The notes beneath the pieces were generated by a model. The model saw only the letters and a program-made list of their open reading frames with translations, searched no databases and was not told the origin of the DNA. Positions 1 through 12,300 of a stretch of DNA of 64,000 nucleotides are shown here, piece after piece. Numbering within the stretch: the first letter of the stretch is position 1; each line of letters opens with the position of its first letter. The position numbers were made by a program, and so were the translations under genes. Source of the DNA: Ampullaceana balthica (taxonomy: Eukaryota; Mollusca; Gastropoda; Lymnaeidae); assembly GCA_944989445.1 (NCBI GenBank), contig CALYLW010000968.1, positions 62,001-126,000 of the forward strand. The letters are read 5' to 3'.

Positions 1-1516
1 TGTCCATTACAACAGTGTATTTTGATACATTGATCTCACTAAAAACAATCTTCTAGGTGCAATTTTTTGTGCGAAAAATATTTCTTTACACTTATTTTTT
101 CAGCCGAAAAAATTATTAAAATGTCGAAGACTTAAAACTTTAATAAATAAGCCTTAACATATTTTAAATTATTTAAAGATGAGTGTAAGCGTTCGTTCGA
201 TAGTCGTAACTATGGTAAACACTAGTCCTAGCGTAGTCAATTATTAACATATATGTATTTTAATATTGTTTTCCTTGGTCCATGCCTTATAAAAATATAT
301 GCCTTGGTATTTATTAGTAATAAACTTACACTAAGATTATGACTTTAATTATAATTACATCATAGTATGAAAGAATAAACGTCATGGACGAACGAGCAAC
401 TAGAACTAGTTACTACTAACTTATTACTAGAGCCTCAGTCAGAGCAGATGCAGAGTCACTAATTCATTTACATAATTCATGCTCGCAAGGACGTTCCATT
501 TCGCATAATATAATATTACATAATATAACCATCTATTGATATTTTAATTTAATTACATAAGCCTAAGCATTTTTTAAGATGAGTGAAAGTGTAAGCGGTC
601 GTTCAATAGTCGGAGCCGGCCGTCGCCACTAGTACTAGTGACTAGTGCTAACAAACTTATACTTATATTTAATATAAATTGTTTTCGTTGGTTCATATAA
701 ATTATATATGCCTTAGTATTTATTAGTAATAAACTTACACTAAGATTATGAATTTAATTATAATTACATCATTAGTTTTAGAAGTAAATAGTATGAATGA
801 ATAAAATTCTCGGACGAATGAGTAAATTAACTAAAAATAAAAAAGTATAGTCTGTATATTTACATATTAATATTAAATTCACTCTTGCAAGGACGCTCTA
901 TTTCGCATTATATAATATATCAAATAATAATATGACCTTATATTTTTCTTTAAAATTCTTTTAAATCAAGGTTTTGAACAAGTTTTAGACAATTTCCATG
1001 AGCGCATTCCCTGTAATAGTTATGAATAAATATTAACTACTTGTCCTTACGGCACCTCAGGCGGTGACCTAGTTATAGATCGAGTCTATTATTAGACTTC
1101 CGGTAAATAATGACAAACCCTATTGGAAAATTCAACTATTAAAATTCTAAAACTAAACCTAACCTTAAATTCACAATTATAAATAAACCTAACCCCAACC
1201 CTAAATTAACACAAAAAAAATTCTAAAACTAAACCTAAATCACAAAGTACAAAGGAAGAGAGAAAGCATAGTATAAGTATAGGCCATAGCCATAATTAAT
1301 TGTGAATATAAGTATAAGTATAGGCCTAAGCCTTTTGGGAACGACTTGTCTGAATTAGCCCAAACACAGCTTAATTTTCCTTTGTTAAGTAATTAAATTT
1401 ATTTTAAAAAGTAACATTGTTGACATCAACTTTTCTTGACCCCCCCCCCTTTGTTAACAATTTTATTTTCAATTTTCAGACCCTTATTTTGTTGACATAA
1501 TTAATGGACAGCCCCT
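1..1516. mobile_element. Non-autonomous DNA element, left end cut by window
   Basis: The window opens with TGTCCATTA and the reverse complement TAATGGACA followed by GCCCCT lies at 1502-1516, so these look like the two terminal inverted repeats of one element whose outermost left bases are missing. Inside, 180-510 and 580-910 are two diverged direct copies of one sequence (each with a GATGAGTG...AAGCG block and a later TGCAAGGACG block). The same sequence recurs inverted at 10370-10900 inside another element. No coding capacity is seen. The boundaries are inferred from the terminal repeats only. Confidence 0.45.
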
Positions 1517-1780
1517 AAGTAGCGCAATATATCCATAATTACTTCATTAGATTTTGATCCCCTTATAACTTGACGAGAAAGAGACCCAATGTCATTTATA
1601 TTTGATGTTATCTTTTCATTAAGGCGTATTTTCGTTTCTTGATTCCATTTATTTGAGGAGCGATTCGACGCCATATTGTAAACAAATCAAACTAAATGAA
1701 TAATAAAGTATTTTTTAATTGAGCAAGAGCTACGCAAAAGGGAAATAATAAATCAAATAATGTAAACAACGCAACCAGGC

Positions 1781-1975
1781 CTACAAACTAAATATAGATA
1801 AACTAAAATGTTCAATAATTTAATAACGGTACATTCGATCGATCTGAAATTTTGATATAATGCATTGTTATCCAAGATCTATCTGTGGTAAAAATTTTGA
1901 GATCTCTAGGACCATCAGAAGTGGTTTAATTTTACGTTGGCAGATTTGAAAAATTGTGGACAGACAAACAAACCA
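1781..1975 (+). repeat. Dispersed repeat, GATCGATCTGAAATTTTGA family, copy 1
   Basis: Contains TTCGATCGATCTGAAATTTT followed by ATGCATTGTTATCCAAGATC and ends in a CAAACAAACAA run. Related copies lie at 2285-2460 (inverted), 33000-33190 (direct) and 46820-46985 (inverted). The 46.8-kb copy is nearly identical over about 150 bp. No coding potential is seen; it is probably a fragment of a longer mobile element. Confidence 0.6.
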
Positions 1976-2284
1976 CCAACAAACAAACAATGCCACAGGA
2001 ACGAAAGCGAGTTAATAAAAACGTAGTTACAAAATAGGGTTGTTCACTACTACAACTAGTCTGATAGCTTTCAATAATCATTATATTATTAATTTAAATA
2101 TACAAGGCTTATATGGCTAAAATTTGTGAATATTTCAACATCATTTCATTAAGGGCATTTTGATAGTTAAGTTAAATGTAGTTGTAGCCCGTTGCAGTTG
2201 CTGCTCACTTTTTAAATCCTTTATTGCCTTTATACTTTAAAAAATATACTTTACTTTATATTTAGTTGTGGCGTCTGTTTGTGC

Positions 2285-2460
2285 CCTTGTCAAAAAACTT
2301 TGGATCGATTTTAACCCAATTCCTCGTAAGCTAGCGAGCTGAAATTTTGCAGGCAGTTTCATGATAAAAATGATGTATCAAAATTTCAGATCGATCTCAT
2401 GTACTGTAATTAAATTATTGAATTTTTAGATTATTTTATTTATCTCTATGTAAATGTATA
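2285..2460 (-). repeat. Dispersed repeat, GATCGATCTGAAATTTTGA family, copy 2
   Basis: Read on the minus strand this carries the same GATCGATCTGAAATTTTGA core and the following GAAACTGCC...AAATTTCAGCTCGC block as the other copies, with more divergence. It lies upstream of the LINE fragment and has no coding potential. Confidence 0.5.
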
Positions 2461-2842
2461 ATAGAATTCATTGTATCATGTTATTTTTTTAGATAGTGTG
2501 TTGGGGTGCGTATTATTATTATATTGAACGACCTTTTTAATACTTTCCTGTTGCGTGATTAGGTGCGTATTATATGGACAATAATTTTTAAAAATATATT
2601 CCCGATCAGTGCGGATTATATTAAACATATTTTACGAGACATAAGTTGACATAACTAAAATTTTGGATTTTTGGATTGTAGTGCGCTGTGTATTATAATG
2701 AACATTCTTTTAATTATCTCTCGTACATAAAGGATTTATAGTAAAAAACTTGTTATTTTACGTTTTTTTTTATTGTCAGTGAAAAAATCAGTCAAGTAAA
2801 AACTAAAAACTAAACTAAAGGACTAAAGACTAAAAACTAGTG

Positions 2843-3668
2843 CTAGGTCCCTTACTCTTTTTATTTTTATATAAATGATTTACCCAACAAGATCTCAACA
2901 GGAACAAAAGTTAGGTTATTTGCTGATGATTGTATAATCTTTAGAATAATTAAATCACAACAAGATAGCAAAATTTTACAAAAAGACTTAGATGAATTGA
3001 TAAAATGGGAAACTAACTGGAGTGTGTCTTTCCACCCAGAAAAGTGTCAACTGTTAAGAGTAACAAAGAAAAAGAAACAAATAAATTCAAAATATCCCCA
3101 TGTCAATGAAGTTATTAAAAAATCAAACAAAACCTTAGGCTTTATAAAAAGAAACTTTAACAAATGTAATAGAGATATAAAACTAAAATGCTACCTCACT
3201 TTGGTGAGACCTGTACTAGAATATGCATCTTCTGTATGGGACCCATCCACCAAAGGAAGCATTGATAAACTAGAACAAATCCAAAAAAGAGCTGCCAGAT
3301 TCATTACTGGAGAATATTCAAAACTGACTAGAATAACACCATTAGTTAAATCATTAAACTTTGAAACACTAGAGGATAGAAGAACCAAAAGCAAAGTAGT
3401 AATCATACATAAAGCAATTAATTCTAATTTAGAAATACAACACAAAGATAACTTAATACAACCATCAGATAGACATAAGGATAAAAACACCTTTCTTATT
3501 CCGTATGCAAGAACAAACACATACAAATTTTCTTTTTTCCCGTCCGGAATTCGGGCGTGGAATAGGTTGCCTGAAGAAAACAGGAAAACCAACACTTTAT
3601 CAAAATTTAAATCTCTAATAAAAATGCAGGACATAACACAAACCATAGATAAGCGTAGGACGCAATAA
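2843..3668 (+). pseudogene. Non-LTR retrotransposon reverse transcriptase, 5'-truncated fragment
   Basis: This is the 3' part of a LINE ORF2. It starts at LGPLLF, shifts frame once near 2868, then reads YINDLP and the catalytic FADD box (around 2916-2927) and continues open to the stop at 3666-3668. The thumb/C-terminal motifs LVRPVLEYASSVWDP and FFPSGIRAWNRLP are typical of the CR1/jockey group of LINEs. The endonuclease and most of the RT are absent. The stop is followed by GGAGCGTCTGTAAACAGATA and a short GATAA-type tandem tail, the expected LINE 3' end. The copy is dead but little decayed in its last 220 codons. The exact clade is uncertain. Confidence 0.8.
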
Positions 3669-3716
3669 TCTTCTGTATAGAAGGAGCGTCTGTAAACAGA
3701 TAAGATAAGATAAGAA
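3669..3716 (+). repeat. LINE 3' tail with (GATAA)n
   Basis: AGAAGGAGCGTCTGTAAACA followed by a run of ATAAG units. The same tail ends the second LINE copy near 4375-4410. In inverted form it begins the SINE copies at about 4848 and 7660, so LINE and SINE share a 3' end. Confidence 0.7.
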
Positions 3717-3829
3717 GACTTTATTAGACACTAAAGTTAAGTTAAAATCAGTATTAAAAGTAAATACATTGTATTAAGCTGTAGGCTACCAAAATATTGT
3801 TAAATTGTTGAACAAACTCTCAAACATTG

Positions 3830-4410
3830 GAAAGTTAGTTTATTTGCTGATGATTGTATAAATTAAGAATATAAATCTAAAATGCTACCTCACTTTGGTG
3901 AGACCTGTATTAGAATAAATATGCATCTTCTGTATGGGACAACTCCACCAAAGAAAACATTGATAAACTAGAGCAAATTTAAAAAAGAGCTGCCAGATTC
4001 ATTACTGGAGGATATTCAAAACGTACAAGAATAACACCATTAGTTAAATCATTAAACCTTGAAACAATAGAGGATAGAAGAACCAAGAGTAAAGTAGTAA
4101 TTATACATAAATCAATTACATTGTAATTCTAATTTAGAAATACAACACAAAGATAACTTAATACAACCCTCAGATAGACATAAGGATAAAAACACCTTCC
4201 TTATTCCATATGCAAGAACGAACACATACAAATTCTCATTTTTCCCGTCCGTAATTTGGGAGTGGTATGGATTGCCTGAAGAAACCAGGAAAATCAACAC
4301 TTTATGAATATTTAAAACTCTAATAAGAATGCAGGACTATAGATAAGCGTAGGATGCAAGAATCTTCTGTATAGAAGGAGCGTCTGTAACCAATAAGATA
4401 AGATAAGATT
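3830..4410 (+). pseudogene. Second, more degraded copy of the same LINE 3' end
   Basis: Parallel to 3190-3716 but with several frameshifts, stops and deletions. It keeps the sequence behind LVRP, the ITPLVKSLN and NTYKFSFFP regions and the GGAGCGTCTGTAACC tail with ATAAG repeats. A duplicated AATAAAT-type insertion breaks the reading near 3913. It is non-functional. Confidence 0.7.
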
Positions 4411-4847
4411 ATATTACAAGTAATTATAATTACAGTAATATTAGTACAGTAAAGTAAAATAATAATAACAAGTTATTAACAACAACTCATGATCCTTACT
4501 TTTTAGTTACTACTTACACTTATTGCCTATGTTACCCAGTGGTGGATTAAGATTGCATGGAGCCCCTGGCTGCTATTCCACCTGGGACCAGGTCCACTCC
4601 CTTTATTATACAATATAATAAGTTTGGGGGCCCTTAATCTAGCCTTAAACCAGCCCAATCAGCCCCCCCCTCTTAATTGGCCCCTGATGGTACCTATGAA
4701 TTTCATTGATTTGAATTAATTGATTCACATGAATATATCATGAGTCAATCTTAAGTCAATAAATTTAATATGTAAATGTAAACTTAAGAACAACTGTATG
4801 ATGTATAGCATGCTCAACAGTAAGCTAACAAAAATATATTGGCAATG
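4411..4847. other. Intergenic, nothing recognised
   Basis: AT-rich sequence with a short segment (4540-4690) rich in GGGCCCCT-like and CCCCCC runs that resembles the edge of an old DNA element. No exon, RNA or clear terminal repeats could be supported. Confidence 0.3.
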
Positions 4848-5100
4848 TCTTATCTTATCTTATGATAGATGCTCCTTCTATAGTCTATACAGAAGATTAT
4901 TCCCTCCTACATTGTGATAAGAATGTATTGGGAAGCGACACAGAGTGCCCAGGCTAATGGCTATGAGGGACCATGCTGTTCCCAGCCGTCGTTTCCCTAA
5001 CTAGTGGAGTTGGGTGGACTTGGGGACACCTTGGCCCTGGGAACAAATCCATGCCTGTAGGGAGATTAGAACCTGTGACCTATCGCTTACTTAACAAAGT
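4848..5100 (-). mobile_element. tRNA-derived SINE, diverged copy
   Basis: On the minus strand a degenerate tRNA-like head (B-box-like sequence near 5065-5080) is followed by a body with CCCAGGGCC...GTCCACCC and ends in AGAAGGAGCATC plus ATAAG repeats. It aligns by eye with the better preserved copies at 7660-7953 and 16705-16955. It is inserted upstream of the polymerase gene. Confidence 0.55.
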
Positions 5101-5199
5101 ACAAAGTTACATAGGCAAAGTAAGGCTTACACTTACATGTCTTCTTAAAAAAATGTTTAATGGAGTATCTTTTGCAACAAAATTCAGGTGTTTCTAGGA

Positions 5200-6190
5200 A
5201 ATATAGACTATAGACCCACACAAAACTTTAACTTAGTTTTACTTTGTCTTGATGGCTAAAGCATGAATTTGTTTAGCTTGTTGTTATGGCAGAGTAACGT
5301 TCTTTCCCTGGAATGGAATTTTGTATTTATAAGACTATAGAGGGAAATAAGTTTAATCTTTTTTTTATCAATAAATGTAAATAATGTGGTGGTTTTAGGG
5401 TTTGGGTTGGTTTAATTGTCTGTTTTTAAAAGTTAAAAACGTTCATAGAAACAAATCCTCACACAAATATTTTCTCAATATTAATGACATATTTTTAACA
5501 CACCATAAAAACAACAAAAACATATGATTACATGTATTTTAAAGGTCACATATAACATGACAAAGTTAAGCTCCCCCAAAGCTCCATAAATTATAGTAAT
5601 GACTAATGCAATACAGTATTAAAGAAATAGTTACTTCTCACACACGTCTATTTGTAATGCAAGCACAAAAATATGCTCATTGTAATCTAACAATAAAAAA
5701 GATTTGAGAGCACAGTACACACAGTGTGTCACACACTTAGCTTTATTTTTTTTACCCCTACCACTACCCTTACCCCAGTATTTTTTTCTGGATTATGAAG
5801 AATTTGTGTGACAAACTTTATTAAGATGTATCAATCCATTTTGAACTTAAGTGGAATTATGAAAAAAAAATTGTAAGATAATATGGATTTTGATACCCCA
5901 GCCCCAAAGGAGTGGACATTTTGAGGTCAATTCCTTATAATATTTGGATATGGGTTTTCATGTTCTCATCTTTACATAAAATTTTATAAATATTTTACTT
6001 TTAAGTGCAGTCTATATTTCTCTAGTCTTCTATGAAAAATTCAATCAGATTATTATAATATTAAAGGCTAGAAAGGTCATTCCTTATTTATATGGTTACA
6101 GAAATTACTGTCTTCAAGACAATGCAGGAAACAGCAGGGACACAATGTGGATAGTTGAAAATTATTTATAAATGAATACAAATTTATTAA
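5200..6190. promoter_or_regulatory. Upstream flank of the polymerase gene
   Basis: About 1 kb of AT-rich sequence between a SINE and the first coding exon. No TATA box, initiator or CpG-rich segment could be assigned with confidence, and a non-coding 5' exon cannot be excluded. The region is listed so that the gap is accounted for. Confidence 0.25.
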
Positions 6191-6191
6191 A

Positions 6192-6307
6192 ATGGAGAAA
6201 ACCATGAATTTGGTTTATATAATACCACATAAGTTTCAAATGAAGAGACTGAATGATATAATACTATCTATGGAAAAGAAAAGAATTCCAAGTTCAAGTA
6301 TTCTAGG
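6192..6307 (+). CDS. POLM: Polymerase exon 1 (start codon, BRCT N-terminus)
   Basis: AAAATGG gives a good initiation context, and an in-frame TGA at 6156 lies upstream. The exon encodes [16 protein letters not shown] and on to SSIL, the first strand and helix of a BRCT fold. It ends in CTAGG|GTAATT in phase 2, which fits the phase-2 acceptor of the next exon and creates a Gly codon. It is short for the family, which usually has 20-40 residues with a nuclear localisation signal before the BRCT domain. The alternative is a second start at Met5 (6204) or an unseen upstream exon. Confidence 0.7.
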
Positions 6308-9300
6308 GTAATTCACCTAAACTTCAAATTATTTGTAATCTATTATTTTTATTTGTATATTTTGATTATATTATATGATTAGGTCAAAACCCTAAAAGTT
6401 TTTTCACATTGTTTCAAAGTCAAAAGCAGGGATGCAATTTGTTTAGCGTAACATAGTTTTAGACATTGAAAATGATATCTATTGGCTATCACAATTAATG
6501 GGCTATCTAGCATTGCCTAATATTGTAGCCCAGATTAGGAGTGAAGATGCACAAAGTTGATGCAAAATTTAATTCATACTGCAACAAAAAATTATTGAGA
6601 AAAAAAAAGTCTATAAACATAAAAAATGCATGCTGTTCAATACTAAATAAATATTAGGCATTAACAATTGGCATTACGTCTTATCTAATGAGTCTAAAAG
6701 ACAGAATAAAATGTCAAGTTTTCATTTAATAATCAATCGTTTTATTTTGCAAGACTTAGCTTACTTTCTACCAATGTGAAGTTAGTATTGGCTATTAATT
6801 TCAATCATTTGGAAATTGTTTTCATCCTTGACTTTAGTAATTTACATCATCACAGTACTTAAAATTCACCATATGCCATGGTGTCTGCCGTTCTGTTATA
6901 TTTAATAAAACTTATTCCTTTCAAATCATGTTTACACTTCTCCTTTTATTCCAGACCAAATGTTACTCACATTGTAACAGAATCAGATAGCTTTGAACAA
7001 GTTCTACGATTTGTAGAAGAAAGAAATGTTCCAGAGGGAGCAGAAATTGTTTCTACAAAGTGGCTTGTAGAATGTTTAAAACATTCCAAGATAGTTCCTG
7101 TTCTAGATGATCATAGACTCAAAAAGGTGAGTTAAAATTTGCTTTAAGGAGCACTTTAAATCCATTTAAAATTGAGTGAGGAACAAACAGTTAAAACAGA
7201 AGCTCATCTCTCTATCTGCTCAAGACAGATTCAAGGCTGCAACAGGTGATTCAATGCTTATAACAGCAATAACATAGTACAGAATATGTACATTCTTGCA
7301 AAAGACCATCAATGACTGGAACAAGCTTTCTAAATAGATAATTAAGGCCGGAATATGTGACATTCGTTTCTGTATCATCCTATGTTCCTAATACCCTCCC
7401 TGAACTGCTGTGCCACCAAAGAAGTTTCCTCCTCAATAATTGACAGAAACACACCAATCTCTCTGAAAATATGTAGGAGCCAGAATAACAAATACATTTA
7501 TCATTAGCCCCTACAATAAAGAAGGAGAAGAAGAACTTCATAATATAAACACATTGCAAGTATATATTAGCTTTTCATTAAATATTATTTCGTAAAGAAA
7601 ATATTCATTTCCTATTTGATTAAAAAGGACTGTTGAACATGAACCTGAAAAGAAAAATCTTATCTTCTTATCTTATCTTATCTATACAGACGCTCCTTCT
7701 ATGCAGAAGATAGTTGCGTCCACAGACCATGACAGATGATCTGTTGGCAAGTGATGCAGCAATCACAGGCCACGGCTTTGTGGGTTCCACGCATTACCCA
7801 GCCGCCTAACTACATGTAGTGTTAGGTACCCATTCGGAGCGGGGTGACTCAGGGACGCCATAGGCCCCGGGAACAAACCCTTGCCTTCACACGGATTCGA
7901 ACCCGTTACCATCGGTACGACAGTCCAGTGCGCTGCCACTCGACCACATTAGTTTTAAATCTTACCTCACTCTTTTGTTGAGCTCAAAGTGATTGAGTTT
8001 TCAAAACTGTTTTATCATATTGATAAGGACTGCAATAAAGCTTTTAATTTTTAATTAAAATAAATGGGTCACAATTCAAAGTGTACATTGTTAAGTGAAA
8101 TGTTTGTGGTTTCATCAAATTTGAATGAGTATCTATTAAATTAAAGCTTTTTTTTGTTTACTTACTCTGATAATTGTGATTGACAGATTTTGTCTCACGG
8201 CAATAATCAGATCAAAGCAGACAATGGACCAACGCCAATAACAGATACAGACCAGAATTTTGAATGGGCGTGTCAAAAAGGAGCAAGACTTGAACATTTT
8301 AACAAAAGATTCACTGTATGTGTAAAAGTTGTATTTATAAGTGCTCATATTTGCTCATATGCTTTATTCACAGTTAGCTAGTTTACTTATTATAAAACAT
8401 ATTATTACCTTAATCATAAAATAATATGATGTCATTGAATTAATTTGTGTGTGTTTTAGTATGTTAACAATTTAATCAATATTAATTACACCACAAGTTT
8501 AATATATTTGTTATCTTAATTAGATTGATACCATTTAAGGTTTGTTTAATTTGAGAATTGTTAGAATTAAAAATAAATATTTTATCTTTAAGGCTTAAAA
8601 ATACATTTTGTATTCTTTATGCTTTTTGCTGAAGATTCTTAATCGAGATCCTATTGGGATTTAATTGAATTTTATTTTTGCACCATAATTTTAACATGTC
8701 GAAATAATAATTAGCTTTGAAGTAAAATAAATTTATTAGAAATTTTTTTTCCTACACTATTTTAGTTTTACTAATTTTCTCTTTCTTTAGGATAATCTTG
8801 AGCTTCTTGAAACTCATGCAGAGTTTTGCAATGACAACAGTAACCAGTCTCGTGCTCTTGCCTTTCGTAGGGCGTCATGCGTGTTAAAAACACTTTTGTT
8901 TCCTTTAACACGCATACAAGAACTTGACGGTATGAAGTACCTTGGCCTTGGTGGACATGTGCGGAAAGTAATTTCTGTAGGTTTCTACTCTTATCATCAA
9001 ACAAACATTAAGAAATTAATAATTTATTGATCATCAGCTCTTAAACTCACCATAAAGTACACAGGCAGCTCTCACTAGGATGAGGATGTTTCTGCTGGAG
9101 AAAACCCCATGTGCCCTGAGGGCAGTCTCAAACAGAAGTTAGTGCTGTAGATAGCCCCCCATCACACACACACATTTAGACTTCCCTCCTTCCTAACTCT
9201 GGTTTCAGATTAACACACTTTTAAATGTGGATTTCATACATTGTATTGCTACAAATTTGCTAAAGCTACTGGGACAAAACAGTAGGCTAGCAACAAGTAC

Positions 9301-12300
9301 CTCAGAGCTGTATAATTAAATTCATTTGTGTGGGGCTCATGTATTAGGCACTGTCTAACATCTCACTTCATTTCTGGCAACTTGTAATGTTTTAAGTTTT
9401 GTTTGGACAGCGTACTTGTCCATCTTTCTGACCACAGTATTGATACGGTGTTATTGTTCTCTGGATCATTGTATGCCTATTCCTATATCAGTATCTGAAC
9501 ATACTTACAGTTGTTGAATGATCATCAAATATGTGTATTGTTGTCATCAGACTGACACAATTTCCTTTCTTGCTGTACTGTTTATCACATCATTATTTGT
9601 AGATAGACCTGCCATTAAATGGGTATCTCAAATGTAAGAACTAAATTATGTTTAGTTTCATCAAGTGACTTGAGTATATTCCAGTGAACATTACCCATAA
9701 TACATATAATAATGTTCCAAACATCCATCAACAGGACATCCTTGACCTTGGCTCCAGCCCAGAAGTTGAAGAAATCAAATGTTCTGATTGGTTTAGGAAG
9801 ATGAAGGTATGGTTGATTCTTTTGTTCCAAGATCATAATATGAATTAGTTTTTTTAAGATTAAAAAGTTTCACTCAAAATTTCAATAATTCTTTAATGAA
9901 AGTAAATCAATATTTTTTAAAGGTTGGCCTTAAAACCATTAATTATGAGGCTAAACTAGTTTAAATTAAGAACGCAATAAATCTTAAAGACTTATGATTT
10001 AAGTCGTACAGAAGATTATTTTTTAAACATAATAATCAACTATTTAAGAAATTTAATTATTATATATATATATTAAAAAAATTGTTTTATGGATATTTAA
10101 ATTCATTATAAAAAATCTGTGTCATTGAAGAAGGTGACAGATTAAAATTTCAGTAAATGGGAACTTGACATACAGTCGAAACCGGTTAAGTCGACGGCGT
10201 TGGGGTATGAAAAATGGCATCGAGATAACCGATGATCGAGTTAAAACGAAAACCAATATGGCGGCAAAATATTACCATGCGCTTGAAATTTCTTTATATA
10301 CGTGTTGTGCGTTAATTAGTGATGGGACGATTAATCAGAATCGTATCGGAATATACGAAATATCAATATAATGTTAAATTATGTGATATATTATATTATG
10401 CGAAATGGAATGCCCTTGCGAGTATGATTTATGTAAATGAATTAGTGACTCGGCTCTGACTGAGGCTCTAGTTCTAGTTCATTTGCTAGTTCGTCCTTGA
10501 ACTTTATTATTTCATGCTATTTACTACTAATACTAATGATGTAATTATAATTAAAGTCATAATCTTAGTGTAAGTTTATTACTAATAAATACCAAGGCAT
10601 TTATTTGTATAAGGACCAAGGAAAACAATCAATATTAAAATAAATATATTTGTTAATAATTGACTACTATTACGATAAGACCGTAGTGTTTACCGTAGTT
10701 TCGACTATCGAACGACCGCTTACACTCATCTTTAAAAATGTTTTGGCTTATTTATTTAAGTTTTAAGTCTTCGGAATTTAAATAATTTATTCAGCTGCAA
10801 AACTAAGTGTAAAGAAATATTTTTTTGCAAAACAATTGCACCTAGAATATCGTTTTTAGTGAGATCAGAGTATCAAAATACACTGTTATAATGCATCTTT
10901 CAGAAATGTTTGATCTGAATCTAAAAATAGGCCAAATGACCGAATGAGTTATGACGTTTTCGGGTCTTAGAAATGACAAAGTCTAAATGACTCATGACAA
11001 AGCGAACTCTTCTCTATAAAAACGTACACAAATAAATTAGGAATTCCTTTTGAACTTTTGAACCTTCAACTTTGACACATTTTAATTAATTCTAACCAAT
11101 AATTAAATGGCTTTTGCACACGATCACTTCTTATGAATGAAACAATGAGAACAAAGAAGTAGTAATGAGTCAAAATGAGGTTGAAGGATGAATGGTTTTC
11201 AATGACAACAAGTCTGCACACGGTACATTTTGCTATTCCATACAATCCTCTCTGCTTACAATGGACTTAGAGTGGGGTTGGGTAAACTGTCTGTTTTTTT
11301 GCCGTTATTTGTTTGATGAAGCCTTCGGCATGCTATAAAAATGTACATACATGTTTGCTAACAACAAAAGGTATATGTGCACCAACTAACAGCAGAAATT
11401 TACAAATTTAAAATAAAAACCAACGTCGATTATCGACTTTTATTATATTCTCCAACATTGCAAACACAAAATTCGCGAGTCATTTCACTCTGACACAGCT
11501 CTGAAAAGTATCTGAACGCAAGCGGGCTGTGACGTGATCAGCACACCTCGAAAGACTGAAAATTTTTGCGTGGCCTTGTTGGTTATAAAATAACTAAGAA
11601 GAACAAAAGCTGGTGATTGGCATAGTACCAGAAGCAACACAGGGCTGAACGCAAACGGGCTGTGACGTCACCAGAAGACCTTGCAAGAACAAAATTTAAT
11701 GTGTGGCCTTGTTGGTTATAAAAATTGATAACTAGGAATTTCAAAAGCTGGTGATTGCCATAGTACCAGAAGCAACACAGCGCTGAGAGCTAAACGCAAG
11801 CGGGCTGTGACGTCACCAGCAGACCCTGGTGAGGCAGAAACTTGGTGCCTTCCCTTGGTTATAAAAAATCATAGCTAACATTTTCAAAAGCTGGCGATTG
11901 GTCATGGGGATCGAGATAACCAACGTTAAGTGGCCTTTGACCCTTTTTTGTGCTCGTGTTATGAGGTTTTGGCGACTTTAAAAAATCGAATTAAACGACG
12001 AGAAAATGCTCAGAGAGAATTTGGCGGTTCCAATAAAAAACGTCGACATAATGGGGTGGGCGAGTTAACCGAGCTCAAGTTAAGTGGGTTCGACTGTATT
12101 GCCATTGAGTAGATGGGAACTTGACATATTGCCATTGAGTAGATGGGAACTTGACATATTGCCATTGAGTAGATGGGAACTTGACATATTGCCATTGAGT
12201 AGATGGGAACTTGACATATTGCCATTGACAATGGTTATTTCAATTTAAAATTGTATAAGTCTCTTCAAAATTTAAGATTATGTTTTATTTACATAAATTT

